From Ensifer sp. Root278 (GTDB taxonomy: Bacteria; Pseudomonadota; Alphaproteobacteria; Rhizobiales; Rhizobiaceae): a stretch of 64,000 nucleotides of DNA. The DNA is taken from positions 192,565-256,564 of the forward strand of contig NZ_LMJJ01000001.1 of the NCBI RefSeq assembly GCF_001429285.1. The letters are read 5' to 3'. This document shows positions 55,125-63,421 of this stretch, one piece after another. The translations under genes were made by a program, and so were the position numbers. Under the pieces are notes generated by a model. That model saw only the letters and a program-made list of their open reading frames with translations. It ran no database searches and was not told the DNA's origin. Every line of letters begins with the position of its first letter. The first letter of the stretch is position 1.

Positions 55125-55157
55125 GCCGCGTGCGTCTCAAGGTGAAACGCACGCGGC
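55125..55157 (-). terminator. minus-strand terminator after the small exported protein gene
   Basis: GCCGCGTGCGT / ACGCACGCGGC (11 bp, perfect). On the minus strand it is followed by TTTGTTTTTG. It should end the 55263-55424 transcript. Confidence 0.85.
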
Positions 55158-55197
55158 CACTGGCCCCCGCCAATAACTCTAACTATGCCCTTCCAAA

Positions 55198-55241
55198 GCA
55201 ATTCCAGGAAAAGCGCGAAGCCGCTTTCCGTCCGGAAACGC
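55198..55241. repeat. palindromic intergenic repeat
   Basis: Arms GCAATTCC / GGAAACGC around a GGAAAA...TTTCC core, matching the unit at 4912-4954 closely. Confidence 0.65.
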
Positions 55242-55262
55242 CTGATCTAAAGGGCGCCGGCC

Positions 55263-55424
55263 TTAGTTGCCGGAAAGATCGATCGATGCCGTCGTGCACG
55301 GATCGACGCCATAGGCCGGCGCGCAACCCTTGCCGCTGCTCGCGACCGTGTTCGGCGCGATGAATGAGCCAGCCAGAATGATCAGTGCCGCAGACGCAAA
55401 AAAGATTGCGATCGACTTGCCCAT
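55263..55424 (-). CDS. small exported protein of unknown function
   Basis: A 53-residue protein starting MGKSIAIFFASAALIILAGS. The first 22 residues form a signal peptide or anchor, and the remaining tail holds two cysteines (KGCAPAYGVDPC) that could form a disulfide outside the cell membrane. GAAAGG precedes the ATG by ten bases, and a strong terminator lies downstream, both supporting a real gene. No family is recognised. Confidence 0.65.
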   Translation of the reverse strand: MGKSIAIFFASAALIILAGSFIAPNTVASSGKGCAPAYGVDPCTTASIDLSGN

Positions 55425-55608
55425 GGACGCTATGCCTTTCGAGATTGCTGCTGCCGCCCGCCGTCATGCCTTGCGATCGGGGCGCGAGGCGGTGTTTAGT
55501 CGCTGGATATGACATGATCAATATCAGGACATGTTGAATTTGCGGTAAATGCCATTCGCTTTCTTAACTGCGGCAGAACTGCAACGCTGTTGCCTGGATA
55601 CCACAGCA

Positions 55609-55638
55609 AACGGCCGCCCGTGGGTACCGGCGGCCGTT
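55609..55638 (-). terminator. terminator after the NDUFA9-like gene
   Basis: AACGGCCGCC / GGCGGCCGTT, a perfect 10-bp stem, lies 25 bases past the minus-strand stop at 55664. Confidence 0.75.
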
Positions 55639-55663
55639 CAAAATAAGATGGGCTTTGCGGCGA

Positions 55664-56644
55664 TCAGGCGCCGCGGCCGCTGCGCGTGTACTGGCCCTGC
55701 GGGCGATAGCGCACCAGATAGGTCGGCAGGATCGACTCCAACATGGTCGGATCGATGCCAATGCCGGCGAACGTACGTCCCTCGGAAACCGCCTTTGCCG
55801 AGACGACATTGTCGGATTTCAGCAACACCACCTGGTCGGGGGTGAGCGGCGGCGTGATGAAGGGGACCATCGACGCGATGCTGCCGATGAAGGATGCGAC
55901 GCCGAAGGGCAGCGAGACGAGCGTGCGCTTGCGGTCGATCGTGTTCAGCATGATCTCGAGACAGTCGCGGAAGCTTAAGACATCCGGGCCGCCGAGTTCG
56001 TAGATCTTGCCCTTGGTGATCTTGCCGTCGACGGCGCGCGCCACGGCCTCGGCGACATCGGTCACGTAGACGGGCTGGAACTTGGTGTGGCCGCCGCCGA
56101 TCAGCGGCAGGACCGGCGAGAAGCGGGCCATGTTGGCGAACTTGTTGAAGAAGCCGTCCTCGGGACCGAAGACGATCGACGGACGCAGGATGATCGCGTC
56201 AGGCTTCGTTTCCAGGATCGCCGCCTCGGCGCGGCCCTTGCTGCGGGCGTATTGCGACGGCGAGGAAGCGTCCGCGCCGATCGCCGAAATGTGCGTCAGC
56301 GTGGCGCCGACGCTACGTGCCGCTTCTGCCACCGCGCGCGCGCCGAAATCCTGGACGGCGTCAAACGTGTTGCGGCCTTTTTCAAACAGCACGCCGACGC
56401 AGTTGATGACGTGGTCGGAGCCTTCGACGGCGCGATCGACGGATTTCCGGTACCGCAAGTTCGCCTGGACAAAGGAGATCTGGCCGACATTGCCGAGCGG
56501 CTGCAGGTGGCCGGCAAGGTCGGGCCGGCGAACGGCAACGCGAATGCGGTAGCCGCGCTTGGCGAGTGCGCGCACGACATGACGGCCGACGAACCCGGAT
56601 CCGCCGAAAATCGTCACCAGCGGCGGAAGGTTGGACAAGGTCAT
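55664..56644 (-). CDS. complex I NDUFA9-subunit-like NAD(P)-binding protein
   Basis: A 326-residue atypical short-chain dehydrogenase related to mitochondrial complex I subunit NDUFA9. The dinucleotide motif is IFGGSGFVGRHVV (12-24), and the LRPSIVFGPEDGFFNKFA block is characteristic. The YxxxK active-site pair is degenerate (QYARSKGRAE), as in other members. Many alphaproteobacteria have it away from the nuo operon. It may act in complex I assembly or quinone metabolism. Confidence 0.9.
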   Translation of the reverse strand: MTLSNLPPLVTIFGGSGFVGRHVVRALAKRGYRIRVAVRRPDLAGHLQPLGNVGQISFVQANLRYRKSVDRAVEGSDHVINCVGVLFEKGRNTFDAVQDFGARAVAEAARSVGATLTHISAIGADASSPSQYARSKGRAEAAILETKPDAIILRPSIVFGPEDGFFNKFANMARFSPVLPLIGGGHTKFQPVYVTDVAEAVARAVDGKITKGKIYELGGPDVLSFRDCLEIMLNTIDRKRTLVSLPFGVASFIGSIASMVPFITPPLTPDQVVLLKSDNVVSAKAVSEGRTFAGIGIDPTMLESILPTYLVRYRPQGQYTRSGRGA

Positions 56645-56765
56645 GGGAAACGCACTCCTGATCGCAGAGGAAAGAATTGATTGCTACATAGCCCAACAGC
56701 CGCGAGAGGTGAAGGCCAATCCACGCGGCTTGTCGGGTCTGTCGGAAGATGGGGATGCCGGGTCG

Positions 56766-57053
56766 TCAGACGCCTTCGACGACGACCATCTCCGCGTCGG
56801 CGACTTCCTGGCGGATCGCGGCGGCAATCTGGTATTCGGGCGAGTTGTAACAGTCGACCGCTGCCTGCAGCGACGGAAATTCGATGACGACGTTGCGCGC
56901 GCGCACGCCGCCCTCAAGGCGATGATGTTCGCCGCCGCGCGCGAGAAAATTCGCGCCGTATTTCTCGAAGGCCGGCTTTGCTGCCGTCACATAATCCTTG
57001 TAGCGCTCGGGGTCGCGGACATCGACCCGTGCGATCCAGTATCCCTTGGCCAT
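56766..57053 (-). CDS. DUF1330 family protein
   Basis: A 95-residue dimeric alpha-beta barrel-like protein with the typical GYWIARVDVRDPERYKDY start and VVIEFPSLQAAVDCYNSPEY core. Function unknown. ATG 57053 follows a GAGGAG site; seven further in-frame codons upstream are not needed. Confidence 0.92.
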   Translation of the reverse strand: MAKGYWIARVDVRDPERYKDYVTAAKPAFEKYGANFLARGGEHHRLEGGVRARNVVIEFPSLQAAVDCYNSPEYQIAAAIRQEVADAEMVVVEGV

Positions 57054-57158
57054 AGTGAGCTCCTCGTCTTGCACCGCTGAAGGCTGACGCGAGACTTACT
57101 TCCGGCAAATTTTGATTGAGGTCAAGCGGATCGCGATGGGTTCCTGGCGCCGCCCGCA

Positions 57159-57863
57159 TCAGCGGGCAAGCGCGCCGTTCATTTCCGCGAGAATGGCGCG
57201 GGCGGCCGCAAGCGGCTCCGCGGCTGCGACGATTGGGCGCGCGACGACGAGGTGGCTGGATCCGGCCTTCAAGGCTTCGGCCGGCGTCATCACCCGCTTC
57301 TGGTCGCCCTTGTCGGCGCCGGCAGGGCGGATACCCGGCGTCACCAGCGCCATGTTCGGTCCGATGATCTTGCGGACCGCTGCGGATTCTTCCGCCGAGC
57401 AGACGATGCCGCCCATGCCGGCGGCGCGCGCCTGTTCGGCCCGGCGCAGCACCAGCGTGTGCGGGTCGTATTCGTAGCCGGCATCGATCACGTCCTGCTC
57501 GTCCATCGAGGTGAGCACGGTGACGCCGAGGAGGCAGAGATCGGAACCTCTAGCGGCTTCGACGGCCGCCTTCATCGCCTTCGGATAGGCGTGCAGGGTC
57601 AACATCGACATGCCCATCTTGACGATGTTCTCGACACCCTTGGCAACCGTGTTGTCGATATCGAGCAGCTTCATGTCGAGGAAGACGTTCTTGCCGCTGG
57701 CGGCAAGGTCGCGCGCGAATTCGAGCCCGCCGGCAAAGACCAGCTGATAGCCGATCTTGTAGAAGGAGACGTCGTTCCCGAGCGTCGACACGATCCTCTG
57801 GGCATCGGCGATCGTCGGAAGGTCGAGGCCTACGATCAATCTGTCGCGCGCGGTTTCGGTCAT
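57159..57863 (-). CDS. pyrF: orotidine 5'-phosphate decarboxylase
   Basis: A 234-residue TIM-barrel enzyme converting OMP to UMP, the last step of de novo pyrimidine synthesis. The catalytic DxKxxD motif is FLDMKLLDI (D63, K65, D68), with the phosphate-binding VTPGIRPAG and a late arginine (VVARPIV). Full length and typical of rhizobial PyrF. It begins three bases after the histidine phosphatase stop, so the genes are co-transcribed. Confidence 0.97.
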   Translation of the reverse strand: MTETARDRLIVGLDLPTIADAQRIVSTLGNDVSFYKIGYQLVFAGGLEFARDLAASGKNVFLDMKLLDIDNTVAKGVENIVKMGMSMLTLHAYPKAMKAAVEAARGSDLCLLGVTVLTSMDEQDVIDAGYEYDPHTLVLRRAEQARAAGMGGIVCSAEESAAVRKIIGPNMALVTPGIRPAGADKGDQKRVMTPAEALKAGSSHLVVARPIVAAAEPLAAARAILAEMNGALAR

Positions 57864-57866
57864 CGT

Positions 57867-58454
57867 CTAGATCCCCTGCCAGTTTTCCATCGGGGTCCAG
57901 TCGCATGCGACGGCGCGATCCGCAAGGCGGAAAGCGAAGACGTTGCCGCCGCCACCGCCCTTCTGGTCGGAACTGCGGGCAATCGGCGCGCCGAGCAGCC
58001 GGCACTTCAAAAGGGTGCCGACGCCGCCATGGCCGACGAAGGCGATTGGGATCTTGGTGTCGTGCCCTTCGAGGACACGGAACACTGCGTCCGAGATCCG
58101 CGTCTGGGCGTCGATCGCGCGCTCCCAGCCCTTAAAACTTTCCGCCGGATGGGCGAAGAACCAGTCGGCCGCCTTCTCGAATTCCGGCGGCGGTAGGAAG
58201 CCGGTGGCGGAGCGATCGTTCTCGCCCATGTCATGGTGAATTTCGACCGTCAGGCCGGCGGCATCGGCAAGCAGCTGGGCCGTTTCGATCGCCTTGGTTT
58301 CGTCGCTCGAGACGATCCTCCCGAGCGAGCGCACCCACGGCAACGCCGCCGTCAGGGCCGCACGATCGCGGCCAACAGCGGAAAGTCCCCATTGCGGGAC
58401 GGGCACGTCCGGATCGATCCAGACCTGCGGATGGGTGACGTAGACGCCGAACAT
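57867..58454 (-). CDS. histidine phosphatase family protein, atypical active site
   Basis: A 195-residue protein with the phosphoglycerate-mutase-like fold. The nucleophile motif RHG is replaced by THP (H8 kept), the second arginine position is K54 (SSDETKAIETAQ), and the late histidine H142 (VGHGGVGTLL) is kept. The loss of two arginines questions ordinary phosphatase activity. ATG 58454 lies four bases after the pmtA stop, and pyrF follows directly. Confidence 0.82.
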   Translation of the reverse strand: MFGVYVTHPQVWIDPDVPVPQWGLSAVGRDRAALTAALPWVRSLGRIVSSDETKAIETAQLLADAAGLTVEIHHDMGENDRSATGFLPPPEFEKAADWFFAHPAESFKGWERAIDAQTRISDAVFRVLEGHDTKIPIAFVGHGGVGTLLKCRLLGAPIARSSDQKGGGGGNVFAFRLADRAVACDWTPMENWQGI

Positions 58455-58458
58455 CCCG

Positions 58459-59061
58459 TCAGTGCGCCCGACGATAGACCCAAAGCTGTGCCGGCGGGAT
58501 GTTGCGCACGACGAAGTCGAGATGCTGGATGCTGTAGCGGTCCGGCATGGCGACGACGGGCGAGAGCGGCCCATAGGAAATCTGCACGACCGGCCGGCCG
58601 GCCGGAATGCGCGAGAGCAGGTCGTCGATCAGCTCGACGCGCCGATGCATCGGGAAGTTCAAGAGCGGCACTGCCGAGACGACACTGTCGAAGGTCTGTC
58701 CCTTCAGCTCGCCGAGCGTATGTTCCAGATCGAAAGCATCGCCATTGACGAAATTGACGCCGGCGAAGTTGGCCCTGAGCTGGTTATAGAAGTCGGTCGA
58801 ATATTCGACCGAGACAAGGCTCGATGCGGGCAGGCCGCGTTCCAGAATTGCCTTCGTGATGACACCCGTGCCCGGGCCCAGCTCAAGAACCGGCAGGCCC
58901 GAAGCGGGATTGATGACGCTCGCCATTCGGCGCGCGGTTATGGAAGAGGTCGGCAGGATTGCGCCGACAGCCTTGGCATTGCTCATCCATCCCTTGAAAA
59001 AGCGAATTTCCTCATCGAACTTCCGTCCGAGCCGTTCCTTCACCTTCACGCGCAAATTCAT
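58459..59061 (-). CDS. pmtA: phosphatidylethanolamine N-methyltransferase
   Basis: A 200-residue SAM-dependent enzyme of the Sinorhizobium type that methylates phosphatidylethanolamine stepwise to phosphatidylcholine at the inner membrane. Motif I is LELGPGTGVITKA (59-71). The N-terminal EEIRFFKGWMSNAKAVGAI and TSSITARRMASVIN blocks are those of rhizobial PmtA. GAGGGG precedes ATG 59061. It heads a unit with the histidine phosphatase and pyrF genes. Confidence 0.95.
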   Translation of the reverse strand: MNLRVKVKERLGRKFDEEIRFFKGWMSNAKAVGAILPTSSITARRMASVINPASGLPVLELGPGTGVITKAILERGLPASSLVSVEYSTDFYNQLRANFAGVNFVNGDAFDLEHTLGELKGQTFDSVVSAVPLLNFPMHRRVELIDDLLSRIPAGRPVVQISYGPLSPVVAMPDRYSIQHLDFVVRNIPPAQLWVYRRAH

Positions 59062-59236
59062 TGAACCCCTCAAAACCGTCGTCCTCTCCTCATACGGGCC
59101 GCCCGCTGTAATCCCGGCTCGCTGATTCGAGCCGGTCCGGGCGGCGGCAATCATAATGTGTCCCCATCTGCGGCAAAAACAAGTCTGTCTGCGCCTGAAA
59201 GCGTCGGCTTATCAACAGCCGCCGGATGGATCGATC

Positions 59237-59271
59237 AACAAAAAACCCGTCACGAGCGGGCGTGACGGGTT
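59237..59271 (-). terminator. terminator after dnaN
   Basis: AACCCGTCACG / CGTGACGGGTT (11 bp, perfect, 6-base loop) followed on the minus strand by TTTTT, 27 bases past the dnaN stop. Confidence 0.92.
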
Positions 59272-59297
59272 GGCATTTCGCGCCGCGTCAGGCCCGG

Positions 59298-60416
59298 TTA
59301 CACGCGCATCGGCATGAGCACGTAAAGTGCATCCTCGGCAGCAAGATCGCGAACGAGCGTCGGCGAGCCCGGATCGGCCAGCATGAAAATCGCATCGGTG
59401 CCGGTCAGCTGCGAGGTGATGTCGAGCAGATACTTGGCGTTGAAGCCGATTTCGAGCGGGTCGTGGTCGTAGCCGACGGGCAGTTCTTCCGTGGCGCTAC
59501 CCGAATCCGGATTGTTGACCGTCAGCGTCATCTGGCCTTCGTTCAGCGCCAGCTTGACGGCGCGGCCGCGCTCCGACGAGATCGTCGAAACGCGGTCGAC
59601 GGCCTGGGCGAAGGACTGGCAATCGACGCGCAGTTCCTTGTCGTTGTTGGCCGGGATCACGCGCTGGTAATCCGGGAAGGTGCCGTCGATCAGCTTCGAG
59701 GTCATGACGATCGAACCCATCGTCAGTCGGATCTTGGCGTCCGAGACTTCGACGGTGACGACGAGGTCCGGGTTGTCGAGCAGCTTCTGCAGTTCGCTGA
59801 CGGTCTTGCGCGGGATGATGATGCCCGGCATGCCTTCGGAGCCGGACGGGGCTTCAACGTCAGCGCGGGCGAGGCGGTGACCGTCCGTGGCGACGGCGCG
59901 CAGCTTCAGTTCGCCCTTGCTCTCGACGGTGTGCACGAAAATGCCGTTGAGATAGTAGCGGGTTTCCTCGGTTGAGATCGCAAACTGGGTGCGATCGATC
60001 AACATCTTGAGGTCGGTCGCCTTGAGGCGGAAGGAGTGCGAGAAGCTGCCGGCGGTGAGATCCGGGAAGTCGGACTGCGGCAGGCACTGCAGCGAGAATT
60101 TCGAACGGCCCGAGGCAACGGTCATCGCCGTGCCCTCGGCATTGGTGGCGAGCAGCACTTCCGAACCGTCAGGCAGCTTGCGCACGATGTCGTAGAGCAG
60201 ATGCGCCGGCACCGTGGTCGCGCCCGACTGTTCCACCTGCGCCGGTGTCGCCTCGGTGATTTCGAGGTCGAGGTCGGTCGCCTTCATTTCGAGGCTCGCA
60301 CCGTCGGAACGCAAGAGCACGTTCGAGAGGATCGGGATCGTGTTTCGCCGCTCGACCACGCGGTGCACGTGGTTCAGCGATTTCAGGAGGTTGGACCGCT
60401 CGAGAGTAATGCGCAT
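59298..60416 (-). CDS. dnaN: DNA polymerase III beta subunit (sliding clamp)
   Basis: A 372-residue ring-forming clamp that tethers replicative polymerase to DNA. Three clamp folds are recognisable: the start MRITLERSNLLKSLNHVHRV, the middle RATDGHRLARA-type segment (VATDGHRLARADV) and the canonical C-terminal VLMPMRV. It is away from dnaA, as in other rhizobia. The divergent rsmI starts 252 bases away. Confidence 0.98.
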   Translation of the reverse strand: MRITLERSNLLKSLNHVHRVVERRNTIPILSNVLLRSDGASLEMKATDLDLEITEATPAQVEQSGATTVPAHLLYDIVRKLPDGSEVLLATNAEGTAMTVASGRSKFSLQCLPQSDFPDLTAGSFSHSFRLKATDLKMLIDRTQFAISTEETRYYLNGIFVHTVESKGELKLRAVATDGHRLARADVEAPSGSEGMPGIIIPRKTVSELQKLLDNPDLVVTVEVSDAKIRLTMGSIVMTSKLIDGTFPDYQRVIPANNDKELRVDCQSFAQAVDRVSTISSERGRAVKLALNEGQMTLTVNNPDSGSATEELPVGYDHDPLEIGFNAKYLLDITSQLTGTDAIFMLADPGSPTLVRDLAAEDALYVLMPMRV

Positions 60417-60668
60417 GGGATGCCGCTTTCAACCATTGCCCGGCAGACGAGGCGTCCGCCTGAGCGTCAACTGCGAGTGTCCCGGCCGACCGACCGGAAA
60501 TATGTGGACCGGCAAAATGGCAGAAACAGCGCCCGGAACGCAAGGGGTTTAAGGGCTTCTGTCCCCAGATGCAGCGCGCTGGACCATTGCCTTGCCCTTG
60601 CCCTGCCCTGCCGGCTCACTCATAAAGACCGGACCGACGCATCGGTGAGCACGATCAGGACGTTACAG

Positions 60669-61598
60669 GTGGAAAAGCAGAAGACATCGGAAGCATCGGG
60701 CGGGCAGAGAGAGCGTAGCTATCGCCTGCACAATGTCAGCGTTCCGGCCCGGCCCCTCGATGCGGCGCTCTATCTGGTGGCGACCCCGATCGGCAATCTC
60801 GGCGACATTACGCTGCGCGCACTGGAAACGCTTGCCGGCGCCGATGTGCTCGCCTGCGAGGACACGAGGGTTACGCGCGTGCTGCTCGACCGCTATGGCA
60901 TCGTGAACCGGCCCTACGCCTATCACGAGCACAATGCCGACGAAGCCGGCCCCCGGCTGCTTGCAGCACTCGCCGAAGGGCGATCGGTGGCGCTCGTTTC
61001 CGACGCCGGAACACCGCTGGTTTCCGACCCGGGCTACCGGCTGGGGCAGCTTGCGATCGAAGCCGGTCATCGCGTCGTGCCGATCCCGGGCGCCTCGGCG
61101 CCGCTTGCAGCACTCGTCGGCTCCGGCCTGCCAAACGATGCCTTCCTCTTTGCCGGTTTCCTGCCGACCAAGGACAAGGCGAAACGCGATCGCCTCAGGG
61201 AATTAGCGGCCGTGCCGGCGACAATCATGTTCTTTGAATCGCCGCACCGCATCGCCGCGACAGTGGCGGCCGCAGCCGAGGTGCTGGGCGAGGGTAGGCG
61301 GGCTGCCGTCTGCCGCGAGCTCACCAAGACCTTCGAGGAGTTCCGCCGCGGCACGCTCGGCGAGCTTGCTGCACATTATGGAGAAGCTGGCGCCGTCAAA
61401 GGCGAGATCGTGCTCGTCATCGGGCCGCCGGATGCCGCACCCGAGCCGGAAGCGGCCGATGTCGACGCCCTGCTGCTGAGCCTTGTCGCCGACATGCCGG
61501 CCGGCAAGGCGGCGACCGAAGCCGCCCGCCAGACGGGCGTGCCGCGCAAGGAGCTCTATGACCGGCTGCTGCAGCTGAAGAAGCGCCATGACGGCTGA
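60669..61598 (+). CDS. rsmI: 16S rRNA 2'-O-ribose C1402 methyltransferase
   Basis: A 309-residue tetrapyrrole-methylase-fold enzyme that methylates C1402 in the decoding centre, using SAM. Motifs LYLVATPIGNLGDITLRAL, SDAGTPLVSDPGYRL and FFESPHRIAATV are clear. GTG 60669 is the likely start, seven bases after an AGGA site; upstream in-frame codons have no family similarity. yraN overlaps its 3' end by 11 bases. Confidence 0.96.
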   Translation: MEKQKTSEASGGQRERSYRLHNVSVPARPLDAALYLVATPIGNLGDITLRALETLAGADVLACEDTRVTRVLLDRYGIVNRPYAYHEHNADEAGPRLLAALAEGRSVALVSDAGTPLVSDPGYRLGQLAIEAGHRVVPIPGASAPLAALVGSGLPNDAFLFAGFLPTKDKAKRDRLRELAAVPATIMFFESPHRIAATVAAAAEVLGEGRRAAVCRELTKTFEEFRRGTLGELAAHYGEAGAVKGEIVLVIGPPDAAPEPEAADVDALLLSLVADMPAGKAATEAARQTGVPRKELYDRLLQLKKRHDG

Positions 61599-61956
61599 CG
61601 GCAGCGACCGGCGGAAGCTGAAAGCGCTGAGGCGGGGGCAACTCGCCGAATACCGCGCGGCGCTCTGCCTGCTGCTGAAGGGCTACCGCATCGTCGCCAT
61701 GCGCCATCGCACCAAGCTCGGCGAGATCGACATCATCGCCCGGCGCGGCGATCTCATTGCCTGCGTCGAGGTCAAGGCGCGCCGCTCGGCCGAGGACGGC
61801 GTATTCGCGGTGACGGCCACGGCGCAAAAACGCATTCGCGCTGCGAGCGATCTCTGGCTGGCCAGGCAACCGGACTTCAACAGGCTTTCCGTGCGCTACG
61901 ACATCATCACGGTGACCCCTTGGGGCTGGCCGCGGCATCTGCCGGATGCCTTCTGA
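61588..61956 (+). CDS. yraN: YraN/UPF0102 family nuclease-fold protein
   Basis: A 122-residue protein with a restriction-endonuclease-like fold: GQLAEYRAALCLLLKGYRIV, LGEIDIIARRGDLIACVEVKAR (acidic-K motif, in part). Function is not established. The rsmI-yraN overlap is conserved across proteobacteria. It begins before the rsmI stop. Confidence 0.95.
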   Translation: MTADGSDRRKLKALRRGQLAEYRAALCLLLKGYRIVAMRHRTKLGEIDIIARRGDLIACVEVKARRSAEDGVFAVTATAQKRIRAASDLWLARQPDFNRLSVRYDIITVTPWGWPRHLPDAF

Positions 61957-61962
61957 ACCGGC

Positions 61963-62006
61963 GCGGGATGAGGGAAAATGATTGCGGTGTTCCGCCCGCA
62001 TCCCGC
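61963..62006. repeat. palindromic intergenic repeat
   Basis: GCGGGATG / CATCCCGC arms around a GGGAAAATG...TTCCG core, matching 40221-40272 and 44746-44790. It follows the yraN stop by six bases and precedes the ugpB promoter. Confidence 0.75.
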
Positions 62007-62059
62007 CTTGGAACAAAATCGCGAATTTGTAATCGTTCCGACATAAAAGCGTTACGGGC

Positions 62060-62077
62060 CTGTCATTGAACGTCACT
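62060..62077 (+). promoter_or_regulatory. Pho-box-like site upstream of ugpB
   Basis: CTGTCAT TGAA CGTCACT has the 7-4-7 direct-repeat layout of PhoB sites, with the first repeat a perfect match to the consensus half site. It is 40 bases before the ugpB start codon. ugp operons are PhoB-activated in Sinorhizobium and E. coli, so induction by phosphate limitation is expected. Confidence 0.75.
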
Positions 62078-62117
62078 AGTCCAAGCCATCCGCAACCCGG
62101 TGGAGAGGGACCAAGTC

Positions 62118-63416
62118 ATGTTCAAGAAGTTTTCATTCGCAGCCCTTAGCTTCGCTTTTTCCGCGACGTCATCATTTGCCGCGACCAATATCACCTGGTG
62201 GCACGGCATGGCCGGCCGCAACGGCGAAGTCATCAATGAAGTTTCCAAGAAGTTCAACGAAGCCCAAAGCGCCTGCGCGCTGACCCCGGTTTCCAAGGGC
62301 ACTTACGAGGAAGCGCTCGCTTCCGGCATCGCCGCATTCCGTTCGGGCGAACAGCCGAACATCCTGCAGGTCTTCGACGCCGGCGCCGCCACGATCATCA
62401 ACGCCAAGGGCGCGGTCATTCCGGCCGAAGACCTGATCATCAAGGCTGGCCACAACTTCGACCGCAACGCCTTCATTGACGGCGTGCGCTACTTTTACGC
62501 CGACAGCGAGGGCAAGTTCGTCGGCATGCCGTTCAATTCCTCCGCGCCGATCATGTACATCAACGACGAGGCCCTGAAGAAGGCCGGCGTCGAAGCGCCG
62601 AAGACCTGGGAAGAGTTTGAAGCGGTTGCCCCGAAGCTGAAGGAAGCCGGCTACATCCCGCTCGTCCAGTCGCAGCTCACCTGGCAGTTCACGGAGAACT
62701 TCTTCTCCCGCAACAACATCCAGTTCGCCACCAACAACAACGGCTATGACGCCGTCGTCGACACGCAGCTGAAGGTCACCGACCCGAACCTCATCATGAT
62801 GTTCGACAAGCTCAAGGCCTGGAAGGACGAAGGCTACTTCGCTTTCTACGGCGCCGGCTGGAACGACAACCAGAAGGTCTTCGAAGAAGGCAAGGCTGCG
62901 TTCTGGATCGGTTCGTCGGGCTCCTTCGGCGGCCTGCAGAAGACGGCGCAGATGCCGTTCTCGGCAACCTTCCTGCCCTATTGGGGCTCGATCAAGGGTG
63001 CCGGCACCAATTCTTTCATCGGCGGCGCGGCACTGTTTGCCATGTCCGGCAAGTCGGATGAAGAGAACAACTGCGTTGCCGACTTCTTCCAGTTCCTGAC
63101 CTCGCCGGAAATCCAGTACTTCTACCACAAGGCCACCGGTTACGTTGCCATCACCAAGGCAGCCTACGAGCTCGCCCAGAAGGACGGCTACTACAAGGAA
63201 AAGCCGGTTGCTGAAGTCGGCATCAAGCAGCTGCTGCTGCCGGCCGGTGACTGGTCGAAGGGCTACCGCCTCGGCTTCTACCCGCAGATCCGCGAAATCA
63301 TGGAACGCGAATACGGCCGCATCTTCTCGGGCGAAACGACCGTCAAGGACGCTTTCGACACGATCGAAAAGGAAGGCAACGAGCTGCTCGCTCGCTTCGC
63401 CAAGACGGCCGGCTGA
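62118..63416 (+). CDS. ugpB: sn-glycerol-3-phosphate ABC transporter, substrate-binding protein
   Basis: A 432-residue periplasmic binding protein. A signal peptide ends at SSFA-AT near residue 20. The family start ITWWHGMAGRNGEVINEV and blocks GMPFNSSAPIMYINDEAL and GSSGSFGGLQKTAQMPF match UgpB, which captures glycerol-3-phosphate and glycerophosphodiesters. GGAGAGGGA precedes the ATG. It opens the ugp operon, with the permease gene next. Confidence 0.96.
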   Translation: MFKKFSFAALSFAFSATSSFAATNITWWHGMAGRNGEVINEVSKKFNEAQSACALTPVSKGTYEEALASGIAAFRSGEQPNILQVFDAGAATIINAKGAVIPAEDLIIKAGHNFDRNAFIDGVRYFYADSEGKFVGMPFNSSAPIMYINDEALKKAGVEAPKTWEEFEAVAPKLKEAGYIPLVQSQLTWQFTENFFSRNNIQFATNNNGYDAVVDTQLKVTDPNLIMMFDKLKAWKDEGYFAFYGAGWNDNQKVFEEGKAAFWIGSSGSFGGLQKTAQMPFSATFLPYWGSIKGAGTNSFIGGAALFAMSGKSDEENNCVADFFQFLTSPEIQYFYHKATGYVAITKAAYELAQKDGYYKEKPVAEVGIKQLLLPAGDWSKGYRLGFYPQIREIMEREYGRIFSGETTVKDAFDTIEKEGNELLARFAKTAG

Positions 63417-63421
63417 TCTCC

